Translations under genes and position numbers: made by a program | Part shown: one piece after another, positions 9,366 to 21,146 of the stretch | Numbering within the stretch: position 1 is the first letter of the stretch | How the letters are laid out: the number at the start of each line of letters is the position of its first letter | Assembly (NCBI GenBank): GCA_020634815.1 | Contig: JACKBA010000022.1 | Location: 53,411 to 117,410 of the forward strand | Origin: Caldilineaceae bacterium | Lineage (GTDB): Bacteria; Chloroflexota; Anaerolineae; Caldilineales; Caldilineaceae | Length of the DNA: 64,000 nt | Direction of reading: 5' to 3' | The notes under the pieces: generated by a model | Database searches by the model: none | Told to the model about the DNA's origin: nothing | Seen by the model: the letters and a program-made list of their open reading frames with translations, nothing else

Positions 9366-9475
9366 GACGATGGGTGCAAGGGGGGATCGCCGGCAGCCCG
9401 TGGGGGGAACGGGCCGGTCATTCGTGATGTGTTTTTGATAGATGGCGGGGACGGGGTAAGGAGATGCAGGTGCGC

Positions 9476-9742
9476 TCAGCAGGTGACGGTCAGCAGCCAG
9501 GAGGCCGTGTACGTGCCGGCGACCGGGTTGCCCGACCTGGGGACAAAGGGGTAGGAGCGCCCGTCGGCCAGTTCCAGGCGCAGGTCGTCGGCCGGCACGG
9601 GCGGCGCAAAGAGGTCGCGTTCGCCGTCGCAGACGCGCACGGCAATGGCGTCGCCGCTGGAGACCACGGTGAAGTGGACGTGTGCCAGCCAGATGCCGGA
9701 TGCATAGATGGCGCCCTCGTTGACTTTCGGTTCGTAGGTCAT
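9476..9742 (-). CDS. Hypothetical protein, 88 residues
   Basis: I do not recognise this family. The sequence is beta-rich: IWLAHVHFTVVSSGDAIAVRV, a Pro-rich turn, then LRLELADGRSYPF and TYTASWLLTV. It looks like a small single-domain cytosolic protein. The ATG at 9742 has AAGGAG about 10 nt upstream, and the codon pattern is typical of the region. A divergent GNAT gene lies 274 bp away. Confidence 0.6.
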   Translation of the reverse strand: MTYEPKVNEGAIYASGIWLAHVHFTVVSSGDAIAVRVCDGERDLFAPPVPADDLRLELADGRSYPFVPRSGNPVAGTYTASWLLTVTC

Positions 9743-10004
9743 GGTTGATGTGCTCCTTCATGCACGATCAAAGGTTCTTGCTCAATGTGTGTTGTCAGCA
9801 GCTTACCGTCTTGCGTGCTCCGGTGCAGCGTCGTGCGGCACGGCCTGCCTGTGTCCTAGCGCACAGGCTACCAGGCGAGCGTCGCGTGATCGTCGCGTCT
9901 TGTCACAGGTGCGGCGTATGCCGCAATCCCGGCGCAAAGGTCGTCCCCAAGCTGCGACGCACTTCTGACGGCACATCGGTCGCAGTGCGACACGCCGGCT
10001 GTGA

Positions 10005-10010
10005 TACAAT
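10005..10010 (+). promoter_or_regulatory. -10 element (TACAAT), leaderless arrangement
   Basis: TACAAT is followed by six bases (GGCGCC) and then the ATG at 10017. This matches the spacing between a -10 element and +1, so the GNAT mRNA probably starts at its own start codon. There is no Shine-Dalgarno sequence in front of the ATG. A -35 is not obvious. Confidence 0.6.
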
Positions 10011-10016
10011 GGCGCC

Positions 10017-10472
10017 ATGTCCCTGGTCATCCGTCAGGCGACGCCGGCCGATGGCGCGGCCGTCGCCCAGCTCAACCACCTTTTCAACGGCGTCCCGGCC
10101 GACGCACAGGGTGTGGCCGCGCGTATCGAACGCTGCACAGCCACCGAGCGCGTCTTTCTGGCCGAGGTCGATGGGCTGGCCGTCGGCTTTCTGTCGCTGT
10201 GGCTCTTTCCCATCGTCTGTTATCCCGAACCGTATGCCGAGGTATCGGAGCTGTACGTGTGCGAGGGCTATCGCCAGATGGGCGTAGGGACGGCGCTCAT
10301 GCGCGAGGCGATCGAGGTGGCGCGCGTGGAAGGCGCCGCCGAGCTGAAGGTCAATACCGGTTTCCGCAACACCGCGGCCCAACGTCTGTACACGGCGCTG
10401 GGCTTTGAAAATCTCTGTCTGCACCTGTGGACGCGCCTGGGCGGCGACATGGAAGAATCCACAGAAGAATAG
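10017..10472 (+). CDS. GNAT family N-acetyltransferase
   Basis: The 151-residue protein is a single GNAT fold. It has an MSLVIRQATPADGAAV start, a central VSELYV strand, and the acetyl-CoA pyrophosphate loop YRQMGVGTAL at 85-94. The NTAAQRLYTALGF helix near the end is typical of the fold. The acceptor substrate is unknown. The start is set by the -10 element six bases upstream, which suggests a leaderless transcript. Peptidase T follows 17 bases after the stop and is probably cotranscribed. Confidence 0.9.
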   Translation: MSLVIRQATPADGAAVAQLNHLFNGVPADAQGVAARIERCTATERVFLAEVDGLAVGFLSLWLFPIVCYPEPYAEVSELYVCEGYRQMGVGTALMREAIEVARVEGAAELKVNTGFRNTAAQRLYTALGFENLCLHLWTRLGGDMEESTEE

Positions 10473-10489
10473 AAAGTGTGAGAGCAATC

Positions 10490-11734
<1,245 letters not shown>

Positions 11735-11754
11735 GGCGATGAGGGGGGACGTCG

Positions 11755-11838
11755 TTAGCAATCTGCAATTAGCAATCAACAATCAGCAATTCGTAATTGT
11801 CAATTGTTGATAGTCAATTGTTAATTGCTAATTGCTGA
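11755..11838. repeat. AT-rich inverted repeat of CAATTG/GCAATTA words
   Basis: The segment consists of repeated words such as GCAATTAGCAATC and GTCAATTGTTAATTGC. The left half is roughly the reverse complement of the right half. It stands out sharply against the GC-rich neighbours. It lies just downstream of pepT and may form a long stem in RNA, so a terminator role is possible. Confidence 0.75.
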
Positions 11839-11844
11839 CCCCCG

Positions 11845-11897
11845 CTTCATCCCCTCATCTTGTCACTTCCTCATCCTGTCATCCTGTCATCTTGTCA
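11845..11897. repeat. Degenerate heptamer tract (CATCCTGT / CATCTTGT)
   Basis: The words TCATCTTGTCA, TCATCCTGTCA and close variants recur about every seven to nine bases, immediately before the L-serine dehydratase start. The tract occupies the place where a ribosome binding site would be expected. Confidence 0.7.
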
Positions 11898-11907
11898 CGA
11901 AAAAACC

Positions 11908-13284
<1,377 letters not shown>

Positions 13285-13380
13285 GAGGGGCGAGGGGCGA
13301 AGAGGAATTGTCAATGGTCAACGGTCAATGGTCAACGGTTAGTGGAAGAGGGGCGAGTTGCGAGCGGCGAATGGGGGGAG

Positions 13381-13426
13381 AGAGGGAGAGCGGGAGAGAG
13401 GGAGAGCGGGAGAGAGGGAGAGCGGG
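13381..13426. repeat. Purine-rich 16-bp tandem repeat, three copies
   Basis: The unit AGAGGGAGAGCGGGAG is repeated almost perfectly three times. The purine strand asymmetry is complete apart from one C per unit. Confidence 0.85.
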
Positions 13427-13465
13427 AAAGATGGACAACGGGGGACGCCGGACTACGAACCGCCC

Positions 13466-13590
13466 CTGACGTTTGACGCCTGACGTTTGACGCCTGACGA
13501 GTCACGCATCACGCATCACGCACTACGCTACGCATCACACCCGACGATTCGCCCCTGACGTTTGACGTTTGACACACTACGCATCACGGT
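13466..13590. repeat. Degenerate heptamer tract (TGACGTT / CATCACG)
   Basis: Words of seven bases, TGACGTT, TGACGCC and then CACGCAT and CTACGCA, recur with drift over about 120 bases. Similar tracts lie at 11845, 21018 and 54475. All are in gaps between genes. Confidence 0.8.
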
Positions 13591-13606
13591 TTTGAGGAGG
13601 AGAACC

Positions 13607-14179
13607 ATGGAGAAAGCAACGATTGATGAGGTACGCCATCTGAGTGCGGCTGAACTGGAGGCCGGACTGGATGAAATTCGCCAAGCGCCCAAGGATCGCG
13701 GCACGCTGGCATTGATCGTGCGCCGGCCGGCGGTCGACGAGCGCGAGGTACTCGAGGAGGGGCAGTTGTCGCTCGACGAGGGGCTGGTGGGCGATACCTG
13801 GCGCATGCGCCGCAGCTCGCGCACGGCGGATGGCTCGGCGCATCCGGACATGCAGTTGAATATCATCAACGCACGCGCCATTGCGCTGATCGCCCCGGAT
13901 GCAGCGCGGCGTCCGCTGGCGGGCGACCAACTGCACGTCGACCTGGACCTGAGCGAGGCCAACCTGCCGCCCGGCACGCGCCTGGCCATCGGCGACGCGA
14001 TCATCGAAGTGACGGCGCAGCCGCACACCGGCTGCCAGAAGTTCCGCGCCCGCTTTGGCACGGACGCCTTCAAGTTCGTCAATTCGCCCGCCGGCATGGA
14101 AATGCACCTGCGCGGCATCAATGCCAAGGTGGTGCAGCCGGGGACGATCCGCGTAGGCGACTCGGTCAGAAAACTTTGA
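13607..14179 (+). CDS. MOSC domain-containing protein
   Basis: The 190-residue protein is built around a MOSC beta-barrel, the fold of molybdenum-cofactor sulfurase C-termini. The signature is GDAIIEVTAQPHTGCQKF with the conserved Cys143. The GLVGDTWR segment near 60-66 fits the family. The first 30 residues are an extra helix. The protein may handle sulfur or bind a molybdenum cofactor, but its substrate is unknown. The ATG at 13607 has GGAGGAGA just upstream. The DNA alkylation repair gene starts 7 bases after the stop. Confidence 0.88.
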   Translation: MEKATIDEVRHLSAAELEAGLDEIRQAPKDRGTLALIVRRPAVDEREVLEEGQLSLDEGLVGDTWRMRRSSRTADGSAHPDMQLNIINARAIALIAPDAARRPLAGDQLHVDLDLSEANLPPGTRLAIGDAIIEVTAQPHTGCQKFRARFGTDAFKFVNSPAGMEMHLRGINAKVVQPGTIRVGDSVRKL

Positions 14180-14186
14180 GCGGGGG

Positions 14187-14906
14187 ATGCGCTTGCCGCC
14201 GGTGCCACTTGACGACATAACCGACCAACTTCACGCGCTGCCCAACAGCAACCCGGATCAGGCCTTTATCCGGCGCTACCTGGGCACGCCGCGGCAGGTG
14301 CTTGGCGTGCGCGCCGACGACCTGCGCAAGCTGGCCAGGGCGACGGCGCAGGCAAACCAGGGCTGGGACGACGCTGCGTGGCTGGCGCTGCTCGACGCGC
14401 TCTATACCGGCGATCTCTTCGAGCAGCGCAGCCTGGCCGGGCTGTTGCTGGGCCTGCTGCACCCGCTGCGCCGCCGGCTGGACCTGGCGCATCTGCGCGA
14501 CTGGCTGGCGCAGCAGGCCGGCTGGGCTGAGGTCGACACCACCTGCCAGTCGAGCTGGACCGACAAGGAAGTGCTGGCGCGTTCGGCGGAATGGGATCCC
14601 TTCCTGGAAGAACTAAGCCGGTCGGAGAGCATCAGCCTGCGGCGCGCCAGCCTGGTGCTGCTGGTCAAGCCGCTGCGTCACAACGCCGATGCGCGCCTGA
14701 CACAGCGGGCGCTGGCTAACGTGCAGCGGCTGCAAGGCGAACGCGACCGCATGATCACCAAGGCCGTCTCCTGGGTGCTGCGCAGCATGGTCGCCGCGCA
14801 GCCGGAGACGGTGCGTCGCTACCTGGACGAGAACGCCGGCGAGTTGCAATCCACCGTCGTGCGCGAGGTGCAAAAGAAGCTGGCGACGGGGCGCAAGAGC
14901 GGCTGA
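14187..14906 (+). CDS. DNA alkylation repair enzyme, AlkD-like HEAT-repeat protein
   Basis: The 239-residue, nearly all-helical protein matches AlkD-type glycosylases, which remove bulky alkylated bases by wrapping DNA in HEAT repeats. Visible landmarks are IRRYLGTPRQVLGVRADDLR near the N-terminus, and the central WAEVDTTCQSSW, where family members have a WxxVD motif with the catalytic Asp. SLRRASLVLLVKPL and ITKAVSWVLRSM follow. It follows the MOSC gene by 7 bases and is likely cotranscribed. The stop lies 9 bases from the end of the convergent large gene. Confidence 0.87.
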   Translation: MRLPPVPLDDITDQLHALPNSNPDQAFIRRYLGTPRQVLGVRADDLRKLARATAQANQGWDDAAWLALLDALYTGDLFEQRSLAGLLLGLLHPLRRRLDLAHLRDWLAQQAGWAEVDTTCQSSWTDKEVLARSAEWDPFLEELSRSESISLRRASLVLLVKPLRHNADARLTQRALANVQRLQGERDRMITKAVSWVLRSMVAAQPETVRRYLDENAGELQSTVVREVQKKLATGRKSG

Positions 14907-14915
14907 CGGAGGGCG

Positions 14916-17900
14916 CTACGAACCACCCAAAATGGCGGGCATGAAGATCCGGTGCGAGCCGGTCGCCGGCTCCTCCGTTTCGGGCAGCGCGGTGGGCGGC
15001 GCCGAGGCATCCCACCCGGCGATGGTGGCGCCCAGCGTCAACCCCGCCGATGCCAGGCCGCAGACCAGATCGGCGATGGGCGCCACAAGCGGCGCCGGCG
15101 TGGTGAGCGGCGCAAACTTGATGGGGTTGACGATGGCCGGCAGCGCGCCGACCACATTGGCCGACAGGCCCAACGCATCCGTCGCGCTTTCCTGGCTCTT
15201 TGCGTAGGTCTGCCAATAGGCGACCAGCAGCAGTGGCGAGAGCGCGACCCCGGTGATCGAAGGAATCTCGGACGGAAGACCCGGGATCGAATTCAGCACC
15301 AGCATCAAGAGCGAGATAATCGAGGCGACAACGACCCACACCTCCGGGGTCAGGACATCGCCTATCACCAGATTGGACGCCAGGTCGATCGACACGATCA
15401 CATTGATGATGGTGCTGAGCAGCGTCTGTTCACCCCCGGCAATGCTGATCGAATCGAAGATGGCGTTGAAGAAGCCGGCGAGCACATTGGCAATGGCCGA
15501 AGAAATTCCCTGGACACGGGCGAGAACTGTGCTCGCGGTCTGCGCCGCGCCGGCGGCCAGCAACTGGAAGCTGGGGTAGCTCCCTTCCACGATGCGGTAG
15601 ACGAGCGTCACGGGGATGGCGACAACGAATGCGATCAGGTCCAGGAAGGTCAGCGTGTTGCCGGTCAGCGCGTGCCAGATGGCCGAGATCACCGGGATCT
15701 GCACGTTGCCTTCCGCGCCGAGCAGCCCGGCGATGGCGCTTGCGTTGTCGATGACGCCGTCCACCAGGCTCCCCAACAGGGTGAGCACCTTGTCCACGAG
15801 GGCCTGGAGCGCGTCCAGCAATGTGACCAGCAGCGAGGCAAAGAACTCCTTGGCCGACCCGAACCGGATCTGGGTGTGATAGCTGTCCTTGAACTGGCCG
15901 ACTTGTGTCGTATTGCCCGCATCGGTGAAAAACGATTGCAGGAATTGGGTCAACGGGTCACTGCCGGATGACGGGAGCAGCGCGCCCGACGGCTGGCTTG
16001 TCCCCTGCGGGTACTTCTGGCGCAGCTTGTGGACGCCCCACATGGCCGGCACCGCCTGGGACGAGCTTTGCGACGACGATTTGGGGCCGACGGTGAAGAC
16101 GGTGTGCGGCGTGGCGCCCATGCCTTGAAGCCCGCCGATCCCGCCGGCCGCCGGGATGGCCGGCGCTGCCGCTGCTGCGCCCCCCAGCTTCGCCGTGATC
16201 TTGGCGAAGGCGTCGTCGATCGTGGTCTCTGCATCGGCGAAGAAGGTCGTGACGGTCGTTGCTGCGCCCGCAATCGCCGCAGCCAGATTGGTGGTCATGG
16301 TCGTGAAAACGCCTTTGATGGCGTCTGCCGTGGCCAGCACCTCTTTGAGGTGGAAGATGAGGCTCAGCGCTTCCGCCACGTCGACGAGGAGCTTGCCCAG
16401 TTGAATGAAAACGCTGCCGATGATGATGGCCACGTCCTCGATATCGTGCAGCACCTGGCGCAGCACCTTCTCCACGCCCGCTTCGATGTACTTCAACCCG
16501 GCGTAGATGTCTTTGCCGATGCTGACGACGATCTGGCCGATCTTGGCGGCCCCGCTCTTGATCTTGTCCCACAACTCGCCGAGCGCAGTCCAGAAGCTGC
16601 CGGGCGCGGCGAGTGCCTGCCCCTGGAGCGCATCGATGGCGTTGGCCGCATCGACAACGGAGAGGGGCGTAACCGAAGTGCCGTCGTAGGTGAAGCCTGT
16701 GAAGCCGGCTACGGCAAGCGCCGACACCACCCGATTGGCCGGCGTGTTGACCGGCCCGTAGGCCGCGCCCGGCAGGTCGCTGTAGGCGAGATAGCTGTTG
16801 GCGGGCGGCGCGGCGGCGCGTGCCTGCTGCCGTCCGTTCGTCGTGACGCCGCTCGGATAGCCGACCGCCGTGGTCAACTGTTTCACGGCGCCTGCGGCGG
16901 CGCCGGCCTGTGCCTGTTCGTTCTGCGCAAAGAGCGTCGGTGGATTTGTGAGATTGTTGACGTCGTAGGTGGTGGCCGTCGCCAGGTTGATTCGCGTCGG
17001 GTCCGGGTTGGTGGAGGCGGCGTCGGCGTGCGTGGTCGTCAGCCGGCTGTGAAACTCGCGGTCGGGGTAGACCACAATGCGCTCGTAGAAGTTCATGAAG
17101 CCGGCCCACAGCTTGAGCGCCGTGGTCGACAGATCGGTCGCGTCGCTGACGATGGTCAGCGAACCCGTCGCGTCGGTCTGCACGACGGCCGGCGTGGTGG
17201 CGTCGATGGTGTAGGCGACGCCGTCGATGAGCACGGATGTTGCCTTGTCGGTGTCGGCCCAGACCTTGACGGCTTGGAAGGGACGCGGCGCCTTGAGCGC
17301 GTCGACGATGGTCACGTGCGTCTGGTAGCGCGCCGTCGCCGCCAACTGGCCGGCGGACGGCTCATCGAAGTCCTGCATCAGCTCCGACTCGACAATGAAG
17401 GCACGCTCCTGTTGCAGAATCTCGTCGATGCGGATGGCATAGACCTGGCCGAAGGGATCGCTGGGGTTAGCCGGATCCAGCCCCGCCGCGTAGAGAATGC
17501 CGTCGTCGTCTGCGATCAGTTGCGTGGCCAGCATCTGGTCGGTGTCGAGCTGGAGAAGGTTGCCGTCGGCCGGGTCGTAGAGGCAGACGCTGTTCTTGCC
17601 GCCGGCGCTCATGCTGAAGGCGATGAGCGCGCCGGCCGCGGTGCTGGCGACGACGGGGCCGGCGCCAAAGCTGCCGCCGCTGATGGGCGCCTGTTGCGGC
17701 ACGGGCTGAAAGGTCGAACCGGAATTTAGCGGCTGGCTGAGGTCGAGAGTATAGAGCACGCCGTTGGTGCCGCAGACATAGACTGCATCGTTGTAACAGG
17801 CTACGCCCTCGGTAAAGCCATTGGCGGGCGGCGCGTTGATCGGGACGGCGGCGCCCGTCGGCAGCAAAGGAAATGCCTGCACGCCGTCGCTCGTGTTGCT

Positions 17901-20120
17901 GAATAGGATCTGGTTGTGCGCCCCCGCGATCGTCTGCCGCCCAAAGACCGCCGCCAGGTTTCCGTTCCAGTCGCCGTTGCCGCCCTCTCCGGCCAGCCCG
18001 TAGGTATAGAGCACGGTCGGCGCGCTGCCGTCGGCTGCATTCAGCCGCACCACGCCCTCGGCCGTGCTCATGATGTCGGTCAGGACGAGCAAGAGATAGA
18101 CATAGCCCGCATCGACATAGACCGCCGACAACACGGGGATGCCGTTGCCCACCTCTTGCTGCCACACCGGAGTGACCGGCTGATTGTTGGCGGCCTGGTT
18201 GAGTGCGGCGGCCGTATTGAACCAGTAGGCATTCACGCCGGCATCCATCTGCCCCAGCACACACAGCCCGCCGCCGCTCAGCACCGGCTGGCCCACCGTG
18301 CCGATCACCTGGTAGGACCAGCGTTCGGCGCCGGTGGCGGCATCGATGGCAAAGAGCATGTGCGCGTTGTCGGTCGCATACAGAAGTTGGTGGGGCGGAT
18401 CATAGATAATGGAGGCGCATTGGCCCTGGTTGGGGAGCGATTGCGCCCAGAGTTCCTCACCGGTGCGGCTGTCCAGCGCCACGATGCCGCTGCCCACGTT
18501 GACGAAACAGCGCCCGCCGCCGGGCGTCACCTGCGGGTTTTGCAGCACGCGACCGTTGGCAAGCGGCACAAAGGAGGGCGATGTCTTGAAGAGGAAGGGC
18601 GAGTCATAGGTGTAGATCTGGCTGGCGCCGGCCTGCTGCACCAACATGAAGGCGTTGCCGTAGGCCGTGCTGGCGACGCGCTGCACGCTCGTCACGTTGG
18701 GAACCGGCACCGTCGCCTGGTATGGTCGCTCGGAGATAAAGCGGAAGGCGTTGGGGCTGCTGCCGTCGCAGTGCCACAGCGTGCCGTCATGGTTGGCGGT
18801 AAGCTGCGTGATGCCCGCCGGCAGCGTACCGACCGGGACGAAACTGTTGTTCTCCAGCTTGCTCACAGCGCCGCCGGTGTCCAGCACATAGACACGCGTG
18901 GCGTCGCCGGCCGCCACCTGCTTGGGCGTGATCGCTCCCAGCGCGACCGGCTGCTGCCAGCTCATGGTTGCCGGGTCGAACGGGTAGAGCGCCGCGCCGC
19001 TGCCGCCGGTGGCAATGGCAAAGGGGATGGCATCTTCGCCGACATCAAGGCTGATCACAGTGGCGCCGCTGATCGCCGGCGCCGTCTGCCAGGCGATGCC
19101 GTCGTGATAGAGCACTGCCCCGCCCGGCGTCAGGCTCCACAGGTTGCCGACGCGCCCGCGCGGCGCCTGGGCGAGCTGCGGGAACCATGCCGGGACCCAC
19201 GAAGCCAGCGCAATCGGGGTGACGGCCCCGGTGTTCTGGTCGGTATTGGTCTGGGTCCAGAGGATCGGGCCTTGAAATACCCAGTGCTCGTTGGGGATGC
19301 GCGGCCCGTCTGTCTGCGTGATATAGGCGTCGAAATCGCCGGCGGCAAGCAGGTCGACAATCTGGCTCGCGGCCGGCGGGATGGTGTTGCCCACCTCGGC
19401 GATGGGGTTCAGATTGGCGGCCCCGCCTTGAACGAGGAAGGCCAGCACAAATGTCTGCGGCGGCGACTGCGCCGGGAAGAAGAGCGTGGCCGGCAGGTTG
19501 CTGTCGATCCACGTGCCCGCCTTGCCGACGACGCCCTGCTCCCACGGCGCGGTCGTCGGCCAGGCATACCAGGTGGCGAGCGGGATCGGCTGGCTAAAGG
19601 TTACAGGCGAGGAGGACAAGTCGGCCGAAACGAAGCGACCGCTGCGGCACAGGTAGATCGTCTGCCCGTTGGCAAAGGCGCCGTCGAGGCTGCCTTGAAA
19701 AGTGGCGGGTAGCTGCGGCCATAGCGTGCCGATCGTCTGTAGCGAGACGAGTCCCTGCTGGAGGTGATAGAGAGCGACCTCGTCATCGCGGAAGAGGTAG
19801 AACGTGTCGCCGATCTTTGTCGCGGCGTCCACGCCCCTGCCAAAGGGCTGCCAGGTCTGGGCGAGCGGGTCGTAGAGGTGAGCGACGCCGATCGTATCCA
19901 GCGCCCATTGTGTCCCATCCCAGCCGGCGGCGATATCGGCAATCGGCTGGTTTGTGGGTAGTTGAGAGTTGACCGCTGACAGCGATGGCGCAATTTTGCC
20001 GACCTGATTGCTGCGAGCGAGTGCCGGCTGCGCAGCCGGAAACCAGGCCGGCAACGACAGCGCCGTCGCCAGCGCAGCACTCGCCTTGAGAAAGTCGCGA
20101 CGGCTCAGCGTATGACCCAT
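14916..20120 (-). CDS. Giant Tat-exported protein with PQQ-like beta-propeller and helical C-terminal half
   Basis: The 1734-residue protein begins with a twin-arginine signal (SRRDFLK at 6-12, then a hydrophobic stretch to about residue 36). ATG 20120 has AGGAG upstream. About residues 60-930 are beta-propeller-like; a BamB/PQQ-type stretch contains GIVALDSRTGEELWAQ and LFAIDAATGAERW. A middle part has Ig-like or carboxypeptidase-regulatory-like features (ALKAPRPFQAVKVWADT). From about 1210 onward the sequence is amphipathic and hydrophobic helices (FWTALGELWDKIKSGAAKIGQ, LLVTLLDALQALVDKVLTLLG). It ends EEPATGSHRIFMPAILGGS, an IFMP-type tail like the IFLPMI of the first gene. The role is unknown. 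The helical half could bind or insert into membranes, which is an inference. Confidence 0.85.
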   Translation of the reverse strand: MGHTLSRRDFLKASAALATALSLPAWFPAAQPALARSNQVGKIAPSLSAVNSQLPTNQPIADIAAGWDGTQWALDTIGVAHLYDPLAQTWQPFGRGVDAATKIGDTFYLFRDDEVALYHLQQGLVSLQTIGTLWPQLPATFQGSLDGAFANGQTIYLCRSGRFVSADLSSSPVTFSQPIPLATWYAWPTTAPWEQGVVGKAGTWIDSNLPATLFFPAQSPPQTFVLAFLVQGGAANLNPIAEVGNTIPPAASQIVDLLAAGDFDAYITQTDGPRIPNEHWVFQGPILWTQTNTDQNTGAVTPIALASWVPAWFPQLAQAPRGRVGNLWSLTPGGAVLYHDGIAWQTAPAISGATVISLDVGEDAIPFAIATGGSGAALYPFDPATMSWQQPVALGAITPKQVAAGDATRVYVLDTGGAVSKLENNSFVPVGTLPAGITQLTANHDGTLWHCDGSSPNAFRFISERPYQATVPVPNVTSVQRVASTAYGNAFMLVQQAGASQIYTYDSPFLFKTSPSFVPLANGRVLQNPQVTPGGGRCFVNVGSGIVALDSRTGEELWAQSLPNQGQCASIIYDPPHQLLYATDNAHMLFAIDAATGAERWSYQVIGTVGQPVLSGGGLCVLGQMDAGVNAYWFNTAAALNQAANNQPVTPVWQQEVGNGIPVLSAVYVDAGYVYLLLVLTDIMSTAEGVVRLNAADGSAPTVLYTYGLAGEGGNGDWNGNLAAVFGRQTIAGAHNQILFSNTSDGVQAFPLLPTGAAVPINAPPANGFTEGVACYNDAVYVCGTNGVLYTLDLSQPLNSGSTFQPVPQQAPISGGSFGAGPVVASTAAGALIAFSMSAGGKNSVCLYDPADGNLLQLDTDQMLATQLIADDDGILYAAGLDPANPSDPFGQVYAIRIDEILQQERAFIVESELMQDFDEPSAGQLAATARYQTHVTIVDALKAPRPFQAVKVWADTDKATSVLIDGVAYTIDATTPAVVQTDATGSLTIVSDATDLSTTALKLWAGFMNFYERIVVYPDREFHSRLTTTHADAASTNPDPTRINLATATTYDVNNLTNPPTLFAQNEQAQAGAAAGAVKQLTTAVGYPSGVTTNGRQQARAAAPPANSYLAYSDLPGAAYGPVNTPANRVVSALAVAGFTGFTYDGTSVTPLSVVDAANAIDALQGQALAAPGSFWTALGELWDKIKSGAAKIGQIVVSIGKDIYAGLKYIEAGVEKVLRQVLHDIEDVAIIIGSVFIQLGKLLVDVAEALSLIFHLKEVLATADAIKGVFTTMTTNLAAAIAGAATTVTTFFADAETTIDDAFAKITAKLGGAAAAAPAIPAAGGIGGLQGMGATPHTVFTVGPKSSSQSSSQAVPAMWGVHKLRQKYPQGTSQPSGALLPSSGSDPLTQFLQSFFTDAGNTTQVGQFKDSYHTQIRFGSAKEFFASLLVTLLDALQALVDKVLTLLGSLVDGVIDNASAIAGLLGAEGNVQIPVISAIWHALTGNTLTFLDLIAFVVAIPVTLVYRIVEGSYPSFQLLAAGAAQTASTVLARVQGISSAIANVLAGFFNAIFDSISIAGGEQTLLSTIINVIVSIDLASNLVIGDVLTPEVWVVVASIISLLMLVLNSIPGLPSEIPSITGVALSPLLLVAYWQTYAKSQESATDALGLSANVVGALPAIVNPIKFAPLTTPAPLVAPIADLVCGLASAGLTLGATIAGWDASAPPTALPETEEPATGSHRIFMPAILGGS

Positions 20121-20364
20121 ACTACAACTCCTGATGGCACACGAAGGAAGGAACTTGACCCGCCTGCCTGTCATGAGCAGGCGCCGGCGCCGGGCAAATG
20201 TAGCACAAAAGTATTGTCATCGCAATTGGGTGGGATTCGGGGGCGACGGCTGCGAAACAAGGAGCTTACCTGCGAGCCAGGCCGGTGCCTACCGGTGCTG
20301 TGTGGTCACACGGAAGGTGCGCTTTACGGCGTAAGCGGCGCTAGCCGAACCCGGCCCGTGCCTG

Positions 20365-20370
20365 TACAAT
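20365..20370 (+). promoter_or_regulatory. Possible -10 element (TACAAT)
   Basis: TACAAT lies 39 bases upstream of the GNAT start at 20409 and has the same sequence as the -10 elements at 10005 and 63295. The -35 region is poor. It would give a short untranslated leader. Confidence 0.35.
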
Positions 20371-20408
20371 GCGCAGACGTAGTGACTCTGCTGTTCAGGA
20401 TACAACCG

Positions 20409-21008
20409 ATGGTTATGCCGCCGATCGAGACCGAACGCCTTCTGCTCCGGCCATTCTTGCCGGAGGACCTGGACGCCATTTTTCAGATCCTCGACGTGGC
20501 GCCGGGCGACGTCGACCTCGACGATCCCGCTGCCGTTGCCGAAGCGAAGGCGGGCCGGCAGGCGTGGCTGGCGTGGTCGATCCTGAACTACGACGCGCTT
20601 GCCCGGCTGCACCAGCCGCCCTACGGCGACCGCGCCGTGGTGCTGCGGGCGAGCGGCGAACTGATCGGCGCGGTGGGGCTGGCGCCGGCGTTGCTCCCGT
20701 TTACGCAATTGCCCGGCCTGCGACCGCCCGACGCCGCACCGGATTGGCTGGCGCCCAACACGAGCGAAATGGGGCTTTACTGGGAGATCGCCGCAGACCA
20801 CCGCCGCCAGGGCTATGCCTCCGAAGCCGGGGCCGCCCTCATCCGCTACGCCTTCGACGTGCTGAACTTGCAGCGTATCGTCGCCACCACGACCTACGAC
20901 AACACGGCGTCGATCGGCGTCATGCGCAGGCTGGGCATGACCATCGAGCGCAACCCGCTGCCGGAGCCGATCTTCATGCAGGTGGTGGGGGTGCTGGAGA
21001 ATCGCTGA
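20409..21008 (+). CDS. GNAT family N-acetyltransferase, RimJ/RimL type
   Basis: The 199-residue protein begins PPIETERLLLRPFLPEDL, the standard opening of RimJ/RimL-like acetyltransferases. The acetyl-CoA loop is ADHRRQGYASEA, followed by RIVATTTYDNTASIGVMRRLGM, the typical C-terminal part. A loop rich in Pro between strands 3 and 4 is longer than in ribosomal-protein acetyltransferases, so the substrate is open. The start could be ATG 20409 or ATG 20415; GGAT precedes both. The long frame upstream of it is not part of the gene. Confidence 0.9.
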   Translation: MVMPPIETERLLLRPFLPEDLDAIFQILDVAPGDVDLDDPAAVAEAKAGRQAWLAWSILNYDALARLHQPPYGDRAVVLRASGELIGAVGLAPALLPFTQLPGLRPPDAAPDWLAPNTSEMGLYWEIAADHRRQGYASEAGAALIRYAFDVLNLQRIVATTTYDNTASIGVMRRLGMTIERNPLPEPIFMQVVGVLENR

Positions 21009-21017
21009 GAGGCGTGA

Positions 21018-21043
21018 GGCGTCAAGCGTCAGGTGTCAGATGG
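21018..21043. repeat. Short heptamer tract (GGCGTCA / GCGTCAG)
   Basis: GAGGCGTCAAGCGTCAGGTG lies just after the GNAT stop. It is a short example of the heptamer tracts seen at 13466 and 54475. Confidence 0.5.
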
Positions 21044-21146
21044 ATTGACATCTTGCGCCAACGCATCGGAACAGGACTTTGCGGCCAGCAGATCGTGAAT
21101 GGAAAACCCAGCGCGGAACGAGTAGTAGACCTGGAGGAGGGGCGGC

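Larger units (their letters stand above)
13285..13606. other. Intergenic low-complexity region
   Basis: No gene is supported. The gap holds three kinds of simple repeat in series: GGTCAATGGTCAACG words (13312-13342), a purine-rich 16-bp repeat (13381-13426), and a long heptamer tract of GACGTTT, GACGCCT and CATCACG words (13466-13590). The ribosome binding site GGAGGAGA for the next gene closes the gap. Confidence 0.75.

Noticed and set aside
8301..9761. Long minus-strand frame starting before the LuxR-type regulator
   Set aside because: The part before 9353 has no domain, overlaps the small 88-residue gene in another frame, and the MalT-type protein clearly starts at MDAPLL.
16029..19712. 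Two long plus-strand open frames opposite the Tat-exported gene
   Set aside because: No start signals and no recognisable domains; they mirror the codon structure of the minus-strand gene.
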